Assembly: GCA_019240115.1 (NCBI GenBank)
Contig: JAFAYV010000079.1
Span: 32,790-96,789 of the forward strand
DNA length: 64,000 nucleotides
Source: Solirubrobacterales bacterium
Lineage (GTDB): Bacteria > Actinomycetota > Thermoleophilia > Solirubrobacterales > Solirubrobacteraceae
Direction of reading: 5' to 3'
Positions 50,387 to 59,814 of this stretch are shown here, piece after piece (position 1 is the first letter of the stretch; every line of letters begins with the position of its first letter). The translations under genes and the position numbers were made by a program. Below the pieces are notes generated by a model. That model was not told the DNA's origin, did not search any database, and saw only the letters and a list, made by a program, of their open reading frames with translations.

Positions 50387-51301
50387 GTGGGTCCGGTCGT
50401 CAATCGCGCCGATGTTCCCGAGCGCCGGGTCGCCGAGGGCGATCTCGCCTTCGCCCGGCGCCGGATCGGCGCCGCCGCAGGGACGCTGCGGATCGGCGCC
50501 GGCCACTTCGTCGTCGAGCCCGGCCGACGCCAGATGCCGGTGCACGTCCACGGCGACGAGGAGGAGATCTTCTTCGTCCTGCGCGGCTCCGGCCTCGGCT
50601 ACGAGCAGGATGAGACCTATCCCGTCACCGCCGAGGACGTGATCGTGCAGCGGCCGCTCGGCCGCCCGCACACCTTCCTCGCCGGCGACGACGGGCTCGA
50701 GCTCCTCGCGTTCGCGAGCGGCAGCGACAACCACCTGACCTTCCTCCCGCGCGCCCGGGTGATGTTCGCCGGGCCGCGATGGCTCCCCCTCGACTCGCCG
50801 CACCCCTTCCAGGCCGAAGGCCTCGCCGGCGCGCTGCAGCCGCCGCCGCCCGGCCCGCGCCCCGATCACGTCGTCGCCCTGGCTGAGGTCGAGCCGGTCG
50901 CCCATCCGGGAGCCGAGGTCCGTCGGGTCGGCGAGACCGCGGGCTCGCGGGCCGCCGGCCTCAACCACGTCGTGCTCGCGCCCCGCGGCCAGGGCGCGCC
51001 GCTTCACTGCCACGCGCTCGAGGAGGAGCTCTTCTACGTCACCGACGGCTCCGGGACGCTCGTCCTCGGCGCCGACGAGCGCCCGCTCGGCCCCGGCGAC
51101 ATCGTCGCCCGCCCACCCTCGAGCGGCGTCGCCCACGCGCTGCGCGCCGGGGACCGCGGGATGACCTATCTCGTCTACGGCACCCGCGAGCCGGGCGACT
51201 CGGTCTACTACCCGGAGACCGGCGAGGTGCGCCTGCGGGGGCTCGGCGTCACCCTCGATGTCTCGGCCCAGACCTCCGCGCGGGACGGGAGCGCTCAGTA
51301 G
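50387..51301 (+). CDS. Bicupin protein of unknown substrate
   Basis: This 304-aa protein has two cupin domains. The first has MPVHVHGDEEEIFFVLRGSG (about residues 45-64) and the second APLHCHALEEELFYVTDGSG (about 205-224); both keep the His-x-His and Glu metal ligands. Bicupins are oxygenases, isomerases, decarboxylases or sugar-binding proteins. It is 10 bp upstream of rmlD, and the rmlD promoter overlaps its stop codon. That position raises the question of a role in sugar nucleotide metabolism, but the sequence is not that of RmlC. GTG 50387 is fixed by the -10 hexamer. Confidence 0.75.
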   Translation: MGPVVNRADVPERRVAEGDLAFARRRIGAAAGTLRIGAGHFVVEPGRRQMPVHVHGDEEEIFFVLRGSGLGYEQDETYPVTAEDVIVQRPLGRPHTFLAGDDGLELLAFASGSDNHLTFLPRARVMFAGPRWLPLDSPHPFQAEGLAGALQPPPPGPRPDHVVALAEVEPVAHPGAEVRRVGETAGSRAAGLNHVVLAPRGQGAPLHCHALEEELFYVTDGSGTLVLGADERPLGPGDIVARPPSSGVAHALRAGDRGMTYLVYGTREPGDSVYYPETGEVRLRGLGVTLDVSAQTSARDGSAQ

Positions 51302-51304
51302 GCT
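51299..51304 (+). promoter_or_regulatory. -10 element for rmlD overlapping the bicupin stop codon
   Basis: TAGGCT starts with the TAG stop codon of the bicupin gene (51299-51301) and lies 7 nt before ATG 51312. Confidence 0.6.
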
Positions 51305-51311
51305 GGGCGCG

Positions 51312-52157
51312 ATGCGGATCCTCGTCACCGGGGCGGGCGGCATGCTCGGTCACGACGTGCTCGCCGCCACCGGGCGCCTCGGCCACGAGGCGGTCGGGCT
51401 GACGCGCGCCGAGCTCGACATCGCGGATGCCGACGCGGTGCGGGAGGCGGTCGCGGGCACGAGCCCGCAGGCGGTCGTCAACTGCGCCGCCTGGACCGAC
51501 GTCGACGGCGCCGAGGCCGAGCCCGATGCGGCCGCCGCGGTCAACGCCGCCGGCGCCGGCCACGTCGCCGGGCACGCCCACCGGGCGGGAGCGTGGACGC
51601 TCCACGTCTCCAGCGACTACGTCTTCGACGGCGCCAAGCGCGAGCCCTACGTCGAGTCCGACGCGACCGGCCCGCTGTCGGCCTACGGCCGCTCGAAGCT
51701 CGCCGGCGAGCAGGCGGTCGCCGCCGCCGCGCCGGAGCGGCACACGATCGTTCGCACCTCGTGGCTGTTCGGCGTCCACGGGCGGTGCTTCCCGAAGACG
51801 ATCCAGCGCCTCGGCGACGAGCGCGACATCCTGCACATCGTCGCCGACCAGGTCGGCTGCCCGACGTTCACCGGCCATCTCGCCACCGTGCTGGTCGCCC
51901 TCGCCGCGCGGCCGCAGCTCGGCGTCCGGCACGTCGCGGCCGCCGGGCAGTGCTCGTGGTGCGAGTTCGCGCGGGCGATCGTCGCCGCCTCCGAGCTGGA
52001 CTGCCGGGTCGACCCGATCACCACCGATCAGTATCCGCTGCCGGCCCCGCGGCCCGCGTTCAGCGTCCTGCGCTCCGAGCGCCAGGCGCCGACGCTCCCG
52101 AGCTGGCGGGCCGGACTGACCGCGTTCATGACCCAGGTGCAGAGGGCCGCGGCGTGA
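51312..52157 (+). CDS. rmlD: dTDP-4-dehydrorhamnose reductase
   Basis: This 281-aa SDR reduces dTDP-4-dehydro-L-rhamnose to dTDP-L-rhamnose, the last step of the pathway. The cofactor motif is ILVTGAGGMLGHDVL at residues 3-17; VNCAAWTDVDGAE, HVSSDYVFDG and the YxxxK in AYGRSKLAGE follow. ATG 51312 is fixed by the -10 hexamer 7 nt upstream. It ends in a GTGA overlap with rmlB, so the two are coupled. The final product feeds cell-wall or exopolysaccharide rhamnose. Confidence 0.92.
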   Translation: MRILVTGAGGMLGHDVLAATGRLGHEAVGLTRAELDIADADAVREAVAGTSPQAVVNCAAWTDVDGAEAEPDAAAAVNAAGAGHVAGHAHRAGAWTLHVSSDYVFDGAKREPYVESDATGPLSAYGRSKLAGEQAVAAAAPERHTIVRTSWLFGVHGRCFPKTIQRLGDERDILHIVADQVGCPTFTGHLATVLVALAARPQLGVRHVAAAGQCSWCEFARAIVAASELDCRVDPITTDQYPLPAPRPAFSVLRSERQAPTLPSWRAGLTAFMTQVQRAAA

Positions 52158-53155
52158 AGCTGCTCGTCTGTGGCGGCGCAGGCTTCATCGGCTCGACCTT
52201 CGTCGGGCTCCGGGTGCGCGAGCACGGCGACGAGGTGACCGTGCTCGACGCGCTCACCTACGCCGGCCGCCAGGAGAACCTACGCGACGTCGAGTCCGAG
52301 ATCCGCTTCGTGCACGGGCAGATCGAAGACCCCGAAGTCATCGCCGAGACGCTTGGATCCGACCCTCCGGACGCGATCGTCAACTTCGCCGCCGAGACGC
52401 ACGTGGACCGCTCGATCGCCGACCCGTACGCGTTCAGCGTCACCAATGCGCTGGGCACCCACGTGCTGCTCGAGGCCGCCCGCCAGCGCGCCCTGCGCTA
52501 CCTGCAGGTGTCCACCGACGAGGTCTACGGGTCGATCGAGACCGGCTCGTTCACCGAGAGCTCCCCGCTCGCGCCCTCGAGCCCCTACAGCGCCTCCAAG
52601 ACCGGCGCCGACCTGCTCGTCACCAGCTACTTCCACACCTATGGCCTGCCGGCCATGGTCTGCCGCGGCTCGAACAACTACGGGCCCCGCCAGTACCCGG
52701 AGAAGCTCATCCCGCTGATGATCCTCAACGCGCTCGCCGGCGACCATCTGCCGGTCTACGGCGATGGGCGCAACGTCCGCAACTGGCTGTTCGTCGAGGA
52801 CTTCGGGCGCGGCATCGGGCACGTCCTCGCTCACGGCCGGCCCGGCGAGGTCTACAACTGCGGCGGTCCCGACGAGTGCGAGAACATCGAGGTGGTCACG
52901 CGGATCATCGAGCTCGCGGGGGCCGACCCGTCGCTGATCGAGTACGTCACCGACCGCCCCGGGCACGACCGCCGCTACTCGCTGTCCTGCGAGAAGCTGG
53001 CGGGGCTCGGCTGGCGCGCCCGCACCCGCTTCATCGACGGCCTGAGCCAGACCGTCGACTGGTACCGCGACAACGCCTGGTGGTGGGAGCCGATCCGCTC
53101 GGGCGCCTATCGCGAGTACTACGAGCGCCACTACGGGCGCGCGCTCGGCCGCTGA
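52154..53155 (+). CDS. rmlB: dTDP-glucose 4,6-dehydratase
   Basis: This 333-aa extended SDR turns dTDP-glucose into dTDP-4-dehydro-6-deoxyglucose. The NAD-binding motif is [12 protein letters not shown] near residues 5-16; [12 protein letters not shown], the catalytic STDEVYGS and YSASKTGAD are all present. GTG 52154 overlaps the rmlD stop (GTGA). The order D-B, with rmlA separately and no rmlC in the window, means the pathway is split over the chromosome. Confidence 0.93.
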   Translation: MKLLVCGGAGFIGSTFVGLRVREHGDEVTVLDALTYAGRQENLRDVESEIRFVHGQIEDPEVIAETLGSDPPDAIVNFAAETHVDRSIADPYAFSVTNALGTHVLLEAARQRALRYLQVSTDEVYGSIETGSFTESSPLAPSSPYSASKTGADLLVTSYFHTYGLPAMVCRGSNNYGPRQYPEKLIPLMILNALAGDHLPVYGDGRNVRNWLFVEDFGRGIGHVLAHGRPGEVYNCGGPDECENIEVVTRIIELAGADPSLIEYVTDRPGHDRRYSLSCEKLAGLGWRARTRFIDGLSQTVDWYRDNAWWWEPIRSGAYREYYERHYGRALGR

Positions 53156-53159
53156 TCCG

Positions 53160-53858
53160 TTGGCGACGGCACCGGTACCCGCGTCCGCGCTCGACGAGCT
53201 GGAGCGCGAGATCGTCGGCTGCCGCGCCTGCCCGCGACTCGTCGCGTGGCGCGAGGAGATCGCCCGGGTCAAGCGGGCGGCGTTCGCCGGCGAGGAGTAC
53301 TGGGGGCGTCCGGTGCCCGGCTTCGGCGATCCGCGGGCGAGCGTCGCGCTGCTCGGTCTCGCCCCGGCGGCGCACGGCGGCAATCGCACCGGCCGGGTGT
53401 TCACCGGCGACCGCTCCGGTGATTGGTTGTTCGGCGCGCTGTACCGCGCCGGGATGGCCAACCAGCCCGGGTCGCGGACGCGCGACGACGGGCTGGCGCT
53501 GAGCGGCTGCTGGGTGTGTGCCGCCGTGCGCTGCGCGCCCCCGGCCAACAAGCCGACGCCCGCCGAGCGCGACACCTGCCTGCCGTTCGCCGTGCGCGAG
53601 CTGTCGCTGCTGACCGCGCTGCGGGTCATCGTCTGCCTGGGCGCCTTCGCCTGGGACGCCGCGCTGCGCATCCTCGCCGCGGCGGGGACGCCGCCGCCCC
53701 GGCCCAAGCCCCGCTTCGGCCACGGCGCCGAGGCGAGCGTCGGCGCGCGCACGCTGCTCGGCTGCTTTCACCCCAGCCAGCAGAACACGTTCACCGGCCG
53801 TCTGACCGAGCCGATGATCGACGACGTCCTGCGTCGGGCGCGCGAGCTGACCGCCTGA
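53160..53858 (+). CDS. Uracil-DNA glycosylase, family 5 (UDGb)
   Basis: This 232-aa Fe-S glycosylase removes uracil and other deaminated bases from DNA. Family 5 marks are [28 protein letters not shown], cut here as [14 protein letters not shown] plus FTGDRSGD (about residues 63-85), and [10 protein letters not shown] near the C terminus. Cysteines C21 and C24 (GCRACPRL) with later cysteines (CWVCAAVRC) can hold a [4Fe-4S] cluster. It starts at TTG 53160, 4 bp after rmlB, for lack of a better start. No family 1 or 4 motif is present. Confidence 0.88.
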   Translation: MATAPVPASALDELEREIVGCRACPRLVAWREEIARVKRAAFAGEEYWGRPVPGFGDPRASVALLGLAPAAHGGNRTGRVFTGDRSGDWLFGALYRAGMANQPGSRTRDDGLALSGCWVCAAVRCAPPANKPTPAERDTCLPFAVRELSLLTALRVIVCLGAFAWDAALRILAAAGTPPPRPKPRFGHGAEASVGARTLLGCFHPSQQNTFTGRLTEPMIDDVLRRARELTA

Positions 53859-53862
53859 GTCC

Positions 53863-56800
53863 TCAGACGGCTTCGGGCGAGTCCGGAACGAGGTTCTTGA
53901 GCTCGCGCAGCGCGACCGGCAGCGCGGTCGTGTCGTGCTCGCGCGCGACCCGCACGTCGGCGAGCACGCCCTCGGCTCGCGCCAGCGGGTCGGCGTTGGC
54001 CGCCAGCCAGGACTCGATCGCCGCCTCCCCGCCGCGCGGCGCGCCGCCGACGAGCACCTCGCGGGTGAGCGCTCGGTGCAGCGCGTAGAGATCGTCGCGC
54101 AGCGCCGAGCGGGCGAGCGCCTGCCAGCGGTCGTCGCCTCCGAGCTGCAGGATGCGGTCGCGCAGCCAGTCGAGCCCGAGCCGGGAGCCGAGGCCGAAGT
54201 ACACGGCCGTCACCACCGGCGCCGGCTGGCCGGTCAGCGCGGCGTCCTCGACGATGTCGAAGACCGACAGCAGCGAGGGCATGCTCGCCACCCGCCGGGC
54301 GAGGGCCGGCGGCACCCCCGCGTCGGAGAGCTCCTGAAGGCGCGCGTCGAAGGTCTCGCGGTCCTCGCCCCGCAGCGCCCCGGGCAGCTCCGCGGCGAGC
54401 GCGTTCACGCCGGGGGCAAAGCGCCGAACGGTGGCGGCGATGTCCACCGCGCCGGGCCCCCCGGCTCGCACCAGCCACCGCGCCGCGCGGCCGACGAGCC
54501 GCTCGGCCTCGTGGAGCATCGACCGCTGCATCCCGGCCTCGACGGCGTGGTCAAGGGCGCGGATCTGCGCCCACACGTCCCGCATCGCGAACACGTCGCG
54601 TGCCGCGGTGTAGGCGCGCCCCAGCTGCGCCGGGGTGGCGCCGGTCTCCTCGTGCAGCCGGAAGACGAACGTGATCCCGGCCCGGTCGACGAGCTCGTTG
54701 GCCACGATCGCGGCGATCAGCTCCCGGCGCAGACGATGCGAGCGCATCTCCGCCGCGCACTGCTCGGGCAGAGGCGGCGGGAAGTAGCGGATGAGATCAG
54801 GGGCGAGGTCGGGGTCGTCGGGCAGCTCGGATGCGAGCAACGCCTCGCGCAGGTGGATCTTGCCGTGGGCCATGATCGTTGCCAGCTCCGGCGCGGTCAG
54901 GCCGAGCTGCTCGGCACGGCGCTCGGCGATCTCGGCCTCGCCGGGCAGCCCCTCGAGCTCGCGATCGAGCCCCGCCGTAGCTTCGAGCTCGGAGATCATC
55001 CGGGCGTAGACGTCGATCATCGAGGTCGCCCGCTGCGCCGCGAGGCTGAGCGCCTGCGTCTGGGCGTCCGATGCCGCCAGCACCGACTCGGCGACCGCGT
55101 CGGTCATCCGGCGCAGCGCCGCGTTGCGCTCCTCGTCGGTCATCTGGCCCGCGGCGGTCAGCTGCCCGAGCAGGATCTTGATGTTGACCTCGTGGTCTGA
55201 GCAGTTGACCCCGGCGGCGTTGTCGATCGCGTCGGTATAGATCTGGCCGCCGGTGTCGTCAGGCCCGCCGTGCAGCGCGTACTCGATCCGCCCGCGCTGG
55301 GTCAGCCCGAGGTTGCCGCCCTCGGCGACGACCCGGCAGCGCAGCTGGTCCCCGTCCACGCGAACCGCGTCGTTGGCCCGGTCGCCGGCGGCGCGGTGGC
55401 TCTCGTCGCGCGCCTTGACGTAGGTGCCGATGCCGCCGTTGAAGAGCAGGTCCACGGGCGCGCGCAGCACCGCGGAGATGAGCTCGTCGGGTGCGAGCTC
55501 GGTCGCCGTGATCGCGAGCGCCGCCCCCACCTCGGGAGTGATGGCGATCGACTTGGCCGCGCGGGAGTGGACGCCGCCGCCGGTGGAGATGACCGCGCGG
55601 TCGTAGTCGTCCCAGCCCGAACGGGGCAGCGCGAACAGCCGCTCGCGCTCGGCGAAGCTGCGCCGCGGATCGGGATCGGGATCGAGGAACACGTGGGCGT
55701 GGTTGAACGCGGCGACCAGACGGATGTGCTCGGAGCGCAGCATCCCGTTGCCGAACACGTCGCCGGACATGTCGCCGATCCCGGCGACGGTGAAGTCCTC
55801 CGTGGCGACGTCGAGGCCGAGCTCTCCGAAGTGCCGCGCGACCGACACCCACGCCCCGCGCGCGGTGATCCCCATCTGCTTGTGGTCGTAGCCCCGCGAG
55901 CCTCCGGACGCGAAGGCGTCGCCGAGCCAGAAGCCGTACCCGGCGGCCACCTCGTTGGCGATGTCCGAGAACGCCGCGGTCCCCTTGTCGGCGGCGACGA
56001 CGAGGTACGGGTCGTCGTCGTCGTAGGCAACGACGCGCTCGGGGCCGGCGACGCGGTCGTCGACGTAGTTGTCGGTGAGGTCGAGCAGCCCCCCGAGGAA
56101 CGACCGGTAGCAGGCGATCCCCTCGGCCATCTGTGACTCGCGGTCGTCACGGGCCGGCGGGCACTTGACGACGAAGCCGCCCTTGGCGCCGACCGGCACG
56201 ATGAGCGCGTTCTTGACCATCTGGGCCTTCATCAGCCCGAGCACCTCGGTGCGGAAGTCCTCGCGGCGATCCGACCAGCGCAGGCCTCCGCGGGCGACGT
56301 GGCCGCCACGCAGGTGCACGCCCTCGACGCGCGGGGAGTAGACGAAGATCTCGTACCGCGGGCGCGGCCGGGGGAGGAACTCGAGCCGGCCGGGGTCGAG
56401 CTTGAACGACAGGCACGGCGGGATCGCATCGGGGCCCGAGGGTCGCGTGGGGCGGCGGTAGTAGTTGGTCCTCAGCGTCGCCTCCACGACGGCGACCACG
56501 CGGCGTAGGATGCGGTCGGCATCGAGGCTCTGCACGGCGTCGATCGCCTCCCGCAGCTCGCCGGTGAGGCGCTCGGCGAGCTCGCGATCCCGGATCTCGG
56601 GATCGAACCGGGCAGCGAACAGCTCGACGGTCCGCCGGACGATCTCGGGGTTGTCCAGGAGCGTCTGGATCATGTACGCGTCCGAGAACGGGACCTGTGC
56701 CTGGCGCAGGTAGCGCAGCACGGCGCGGATGATCGTCACCTCACGGCCACTGAGACCCGCGCCCATCACCAGGCCGTTGAGGCGGTCGTCCTCGAGCTCG

Positions 56801-58722
56801 CCCGACCAGACGCCGAGGAACGCCGAGCCGAAGCGGTCCCCGGCACGGTCGAGCCCGGCGGGATCGCAGCGCAGCTCGAAGTCGTAGATCCAGACCGGCG
56901 CCGCCCCGTCCGGGACGATCTCGTAGGGGCGCTCGGAGACGACCATCGCGCCCATATGCTCGAACTTGGGCACGACCTCGGAGAGCGAGACCGCGACGGT
57001 GCTCAGCAGCTTGGCGCGGATCGTCTGCTCGGTGTCGCCGCGGCGGCGATAGAGAGCGATCTGCGTGCCCGGCTCGCGGCCGAGGGCGTGCAGCCGCTCC
57101 ATCCGGCCGATGTCGGCCACCGCGGTGGCGGCGTCGACGTCGGCGCGGTAGCCCCCAGGGAAAGCCTGGGCGTAGCGCGCCAGGAGCGCCACGCCCGCCG
57201 CCTCGCCGCGCTCGGCGAGCAGCGCGGCGCGCAGGTCATCGGCCCAGGCCCGCGTCGCGCGCACGATCTCGGCCTCGATGGCGGCGGCGTCGTAGTCCTC
57301 GGGGACCCCGTCGGGACAGTGCACGATGTAGTCGACCCGGACGTTGCGCAGCTCGGTGCGCAGCATCTGCCCGTCGATCTGGTCGCCGTGGAACGCCGCG
57401 AGCAGGATCCGCTCGGCGCGGCGCCGGTTGACCGTGGTGAACCGGTCCCGGGGCAGGCACAGGATGCAGGCGACGAACCGGTCAAGACGGTCAGCGGACA
57501 CGAACAGCCGCACGCGCTGGCGCTCGCCGAGGCCCAGGACGCCGATCGCGATCTCGAACAGGTCGTCGGGATCGATCTGCACGAGCAGGTCGCGCGGGAA
57601 CGACTCGAGGATGTCGGTCAGGCCCTTGGCGTCGTGGCTGTCGGGCGGCAGCCCCGCCCGGTCGGTGACGAGCGCCACCTTGTCGCGCAGCAGTGGGATC
57701 TCGTGCGGCGGTGCCTTGTAGGCCGACGTCGTGTAGAGCCCGAGGAACCGGCGCTCGCCGGTCACCCGGCCGTCGGCGTCGAAGCGCTTGACGCCGATGT
57801 AGTCCAGGTAGGCGGGGCGGTGGACCGTCGAGCGGGAGTTGGCCTTGGCGAGCACCAGGGGATGCGCCGAGCGAGCCTCCTGCATCGCCCGCGGCGACAA
57901 CGGCGTGACCGGTCGCGGCGAGACGCCGCGCAGGATGCCCAGCCCCGTGCCCTCGACGACGTGCACGGTCGCGGCATCTCCCTCGTCGCGCAGCTCGTAC
58001 TCGCGGTAGCCCAGGAAGGTGAGGTGGTCGTCGGCCAGCCAGGCGAGGAACGCGCGCGCCTCGGCGAGCTCGTGGGCACCGCAGCGCGACCGGTGAGCGA
58101 GCTCGTCGGTCGCCACCGTCAGCTGCGCCCGCATCGCGCCCCAGTCCTGCACCGCGACCCGGACCTCCTCGAGCACGAGCTCGATGCCCGACTGCAGGAC
58201 CGAGAGGCGGTCGGGATCGGACTCGTGGGTCACCTCGGCGTGGATGACCGATTCGGTCACGGCGCCGTCGGCGTTCTCGCCCGGGGCCAGGACCCGCTCG
58301 AGCTCGCCGTCACGATCGCGCAGCACGCGCATGACGGGGTGGACGATCAGCTCGATCGCGTAGCCCTGGCGCCCGAGCTCCATCGTGACCGAGTCGACGA
58401 GGAACGGCATGTCGTCGCTGACGATCTCGATCACCGTGTACGGCGAGGTCCAGCCGGCGGTCCCGGGCGTCGGGTCATAGACGCGGACCTTCGCCTCTCC
58501 GGTGGGTCGGTCGCGCGCCGTGCGCCAGTGGGCCACGACGGCGCCGGCGAGGTCGTCGACGGCGCGATCCGCGAGGTCCTGCGTCGGCACCCAGTGGTGG
58601 TACTGGCGGGCGAACTCGCCCCAGCGAACCTCGGGGACATCGGCGAGGCGGTCGGCGACCGCCGCCACGATCGACCCGATCAGATCCTGCTCGCGATCAG
58701 TGGCCCTGACGACCAAGCTCAC
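53863..58722 (-). CDS. NAD-specific glutamate dehydrogenase, large (about 180 kDa) type
   Basis: This 1619-aa enzyme oxidises glutamate to 2-oxoglutarate and ammonium with NAD+. The N-terminal half has ACT/regulatory-type segments, and the catalytic region is in the middle (HVARGGLRWSDRREDFRTEV and GAKGGFVVK, about residues 795-860; GYDHKQMGITARGAW about 940-955; NGGIGTYVKARDES and EGGNLGLTQRGRIEYALHGG about 1095-1155). The C-terminal third is the family-specific helical domain. Such enzymes occur in actinobacteria and proteobacteria and act mainly in glutamate catabolism. GTG 58722 is the best start; the next gene is divergent, with about 150 bp between. It is the longest gene here and is intact. 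Confidence 0.93.
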   Translation of the reverse strand: MSLVVRATDREQDLIGSIVAAVADRLADVPEVRWGEFARQYHHWVPTQDLADRAVDDLAGAVVAHWRTARDRPTGEAKVRVYDPTPGTAGWTSPYTVIEIVSDDMPFLVDSVTMELGRQGYAIELIVHPVMRVLRDRDGELERVLAPGENADGAVTESVIHAEVTHESDPDRLSVLQSGIELVLEEVRVAVQDWGAMRAQLTVATDELAHRSRCGAHELAEARAFLAWLADDHLTFLGYREYELRDEGDAATVHVVEGTGLGILRGVSPRPVTPLSPRAMQEARSAHPLVLAKANSRSTVHRPAYLDYIGVKRFDADGRVTGERRFLGLYTTSAYKAPPHEIPLLRDKVALVTDRAGLPPDSHDAKGLTDILESFPRDLLVQIDPDDLFEIAIGVLGLGERQRVRLFVSADRLDRFVACILCLPRDRFTTVNRRRAERILLAAFHGDQIDGQMLRTELRNVRVDYIVHCPDGVPEDYDAAAIEAEIVRATRAWADDLRAALLAERGEAAGVALLARYAQAFPGGYRADVDAATAVADIGRMERLHALGREPGTQIALYRRRGDTEQTIRAKLLSTVAVSLSEVVPKFEHMGAMVVSERPYEIVPDGAAPVWIYDFELRCDPAGLDRAGDRFGSAFLGVWSGELEDDRLNGLVMGAGLSGREVTIIRAVLRYLRQAQVPFSDAYMIQTLLDNPEIVRRTVELFAARFDPEIRDRELAERLTGELREAIDAVQSLDADRILRRVVAVVEATLRTNYYRRPTRPSGPDAIPPCLSFKLDPGRLEFLPRPRPRYEIFVYSPRVEGVHLRGGHVARGGLRWSDRREDFRTEVLGLMKAQMVKNALIVPVGAKGGFVVKCPPARDDRESQMAEGIACYRSFLGGLLDLTDNYVDDRVAGPERVVAYDDDDPYLVVAADKGTAAFSDIANEVAAGYGFWLGDAFASGGSRGYDHKQMGITARGAWVSVARHFGELGLDVATEDFTVAGIGDMSGDVFGNGMLRSEHIRLVAAFNHAHVFLDPDPDPRRSFAERERLFALPRSGWDDYDRAVISTGGGVHSRAAKSIAITPEVGAALAITATELAPDELISAVLRAPVDLLFNGGIGTYVKARDESHRAAGDRANDAVRVDGDQLRCRVVAEGGNLGLTQRGRIEYALHGGPDDTGGQIYTDAIDNAAGVNCSDHEVNIKILLGQLTAAGQMTDEERNAALRRMTDAVAESVLAASDAQTQALSLAAQRATSMIDVYARMISELEATAGLDRELEGLPGEAEIAERRAEQLGLTAPELATIMAHGKIHLREALLASELPDDPDLAPDLIRYFPPPLPEQCAAEMRSHRLRRELIAAIVANELVDRAGITFVFRLHEETGATPAQLGRAYTAARDVFAMRDVWAQIRALDHAVEAGMQRSMLHEAERLVGRAARWLVRAGGPGAVDIAATVRRFAPGVNALAAELPGALRGEDRETFDARLQELSDAGVPPALARRVASMPSLLSVFDIVEDAALTGQPAPVVTAVYFGLGSRLGLDWLRDRILQLGGDDRWQALARSALRDDLYALHRALTREVLVGGAPRGGEAAIESWLAANADPLARAEGVLADVRVAREHDTTALPVALRELKNLVPDSPEAV

Positions 58723-58866
58723 CCCCGTCCTGTGCGATGACCTCTGCGGTCATGCCGGGACGATGCCACCTCCGCGGAGGCGGCGCGCCGCCGGTGTCCG
58801 CCCAGGTGCGGAACTTCGCGAGGGCGATTCTCGCCGGCCGGGGCGCCGCTCGGCGGTCGCGGCGGG

Positions 58867-58872
58867 TACTGT
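58867..58872 (+). promoter_or_regulatory. -10 element of a leaderless promoter
   Basis: TACTGT lies 6 nt before GTG 58879 (9 nt before ATG 58882). Confidence 0.4.
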
Positions 58873-58878
58873 CAGGCG

Positions 58879-59796
58879 GTGATGCGGGCGATCCAGTACG
58901 CGGAGTTCGGCCCCCCCGAGGTGCTCGAGCTCGTCGAGCTCCCCGAGCCCCACGCGGCGCCGGATCAGATCCGGGTCGTCGTCAACGCGGTGGGGGTCAA
59001 TCCGGTCGACTGGAAGTTCCGTCGCGGCACGATGGGCGGAGACCTGCCCCGCCGCACCGGGCTCGAGGTCGCCGGCGTCGTCGACGAGGTCGGCGACGAG
59101 ATCGCCGACGTGACCGCCGGGGACCACGTCTTCGGCCCGGTCGCCGGCGGCAACGGAGCGGCCGACTTCGCGCTGTTGGCCGCCTACGCCCCGATCCCGG
59201 CGGCGCTTGACTTCGTCGGCGCGGCCGCGCTGCCGGTTGCGGTCGAGACGGCATGGCGGACGCTGGACCGACTCGGGGTCGGGGAGGGGATGACGATCGT
59301 CGTCAACGGCGCCTCCGGGTCGGTTGGGGTAAGCACCGTCCAGCTCGCGCGCGAACGCGGCGCCGCGGTGATCGGGACCGCCGGCGAGGCCAACCAGGAG
59401 TACGTGCGGTCCTTCGGCGCGCAGGCGACGACCTACGGTCCGGGGCTCGCCGAGCGCGTGCGTGCGCTCGCCGGTGGGGAGGGAGCGGTCGTCGACCGCG
59501 CCCTCGACGACGCGGGCGGCGGCGCGCTTCCGTCGCTCATCGAGCTGACCGGAGACCCCGACCGCGTGCTGACGATCGCCGACTTCGAGGACGGGCCGAG
59601 GCTCGGCGTGCAGATGTCGGGCGGGCCCGACGAGCCGCGCGCCTGGCAGGCGCTGAGCGCCGTCACCGAGCTCGTCGAGGCGGGCCGCTTCACGCTGCCG
59701 GTCGCCGAGACGTTCGAGCTCGAGGGGATCGCCGAGGCCCACCGCCTGTCCGAGACGATGCACGCGCGCGGCAAGATCGTCCTGCTCGTCGACTGA
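58879..59796 (+). CDS. MDR family NADPH:quinone oxidoreductase-like protein
   Basis: This 305-aa protein has a GroES-like domain (about 1-115) with VGVNPVDWKFRRGTM near residues 39-53 and a Rossmann domain with TIVVNGASGSVGVSTVQLARERGA (motif cut: NGASGSVGVST near 142-152). No catalytic zinc cysteines are seen, so it is of the quinone/enone reductase type. It differs from the MDR at 7808 and from the fragment at 45971, so the region holds three members of the family. GTG 58879 or ATG 58882 are both possible; the former is 6 nt after a -10 hexamer. It is followed 18 bp later by a PLP enzyme gene and is probably co-transcribed. Confidence 0.83.
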   Translation: MMRAIQYAEFGPPEVLELVELPEPHAAPDQIRVVVNAVGVNPVDWKFRRGTMGGDLPRRTGLEVAGVVDEVGDEIADVTAGDHVFGPVAGGNGAADFALLAAYAPIPAALDFVGAAALPVAVETAWRTLDRLGVGEGMTIVVNGASGSVGVSTVQLARERGAAVIGTAGEANQEYVRSFGAQATTYGPGLAERVRALAGGEGAVVDRALDDAGGGALPSLIELTGDPDRVLTIADFEDGPRLGVQMSGGPDEPRAWQALSAVTELVEAGRFTLPVAETFELEGIAEAHRLSETMHARGKIVLLVD

Positions 59797-59814
59797 CGCG
59801 GCGGGCCGGTCGCA

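Noticed and set aside
50387..51301. RmlC (dTDP-4-dehydrorhamnose 3,5-epimerase)
   Set aside because: Two cupin domains and no RmlC motifs; position before rmlD is suggestive only.
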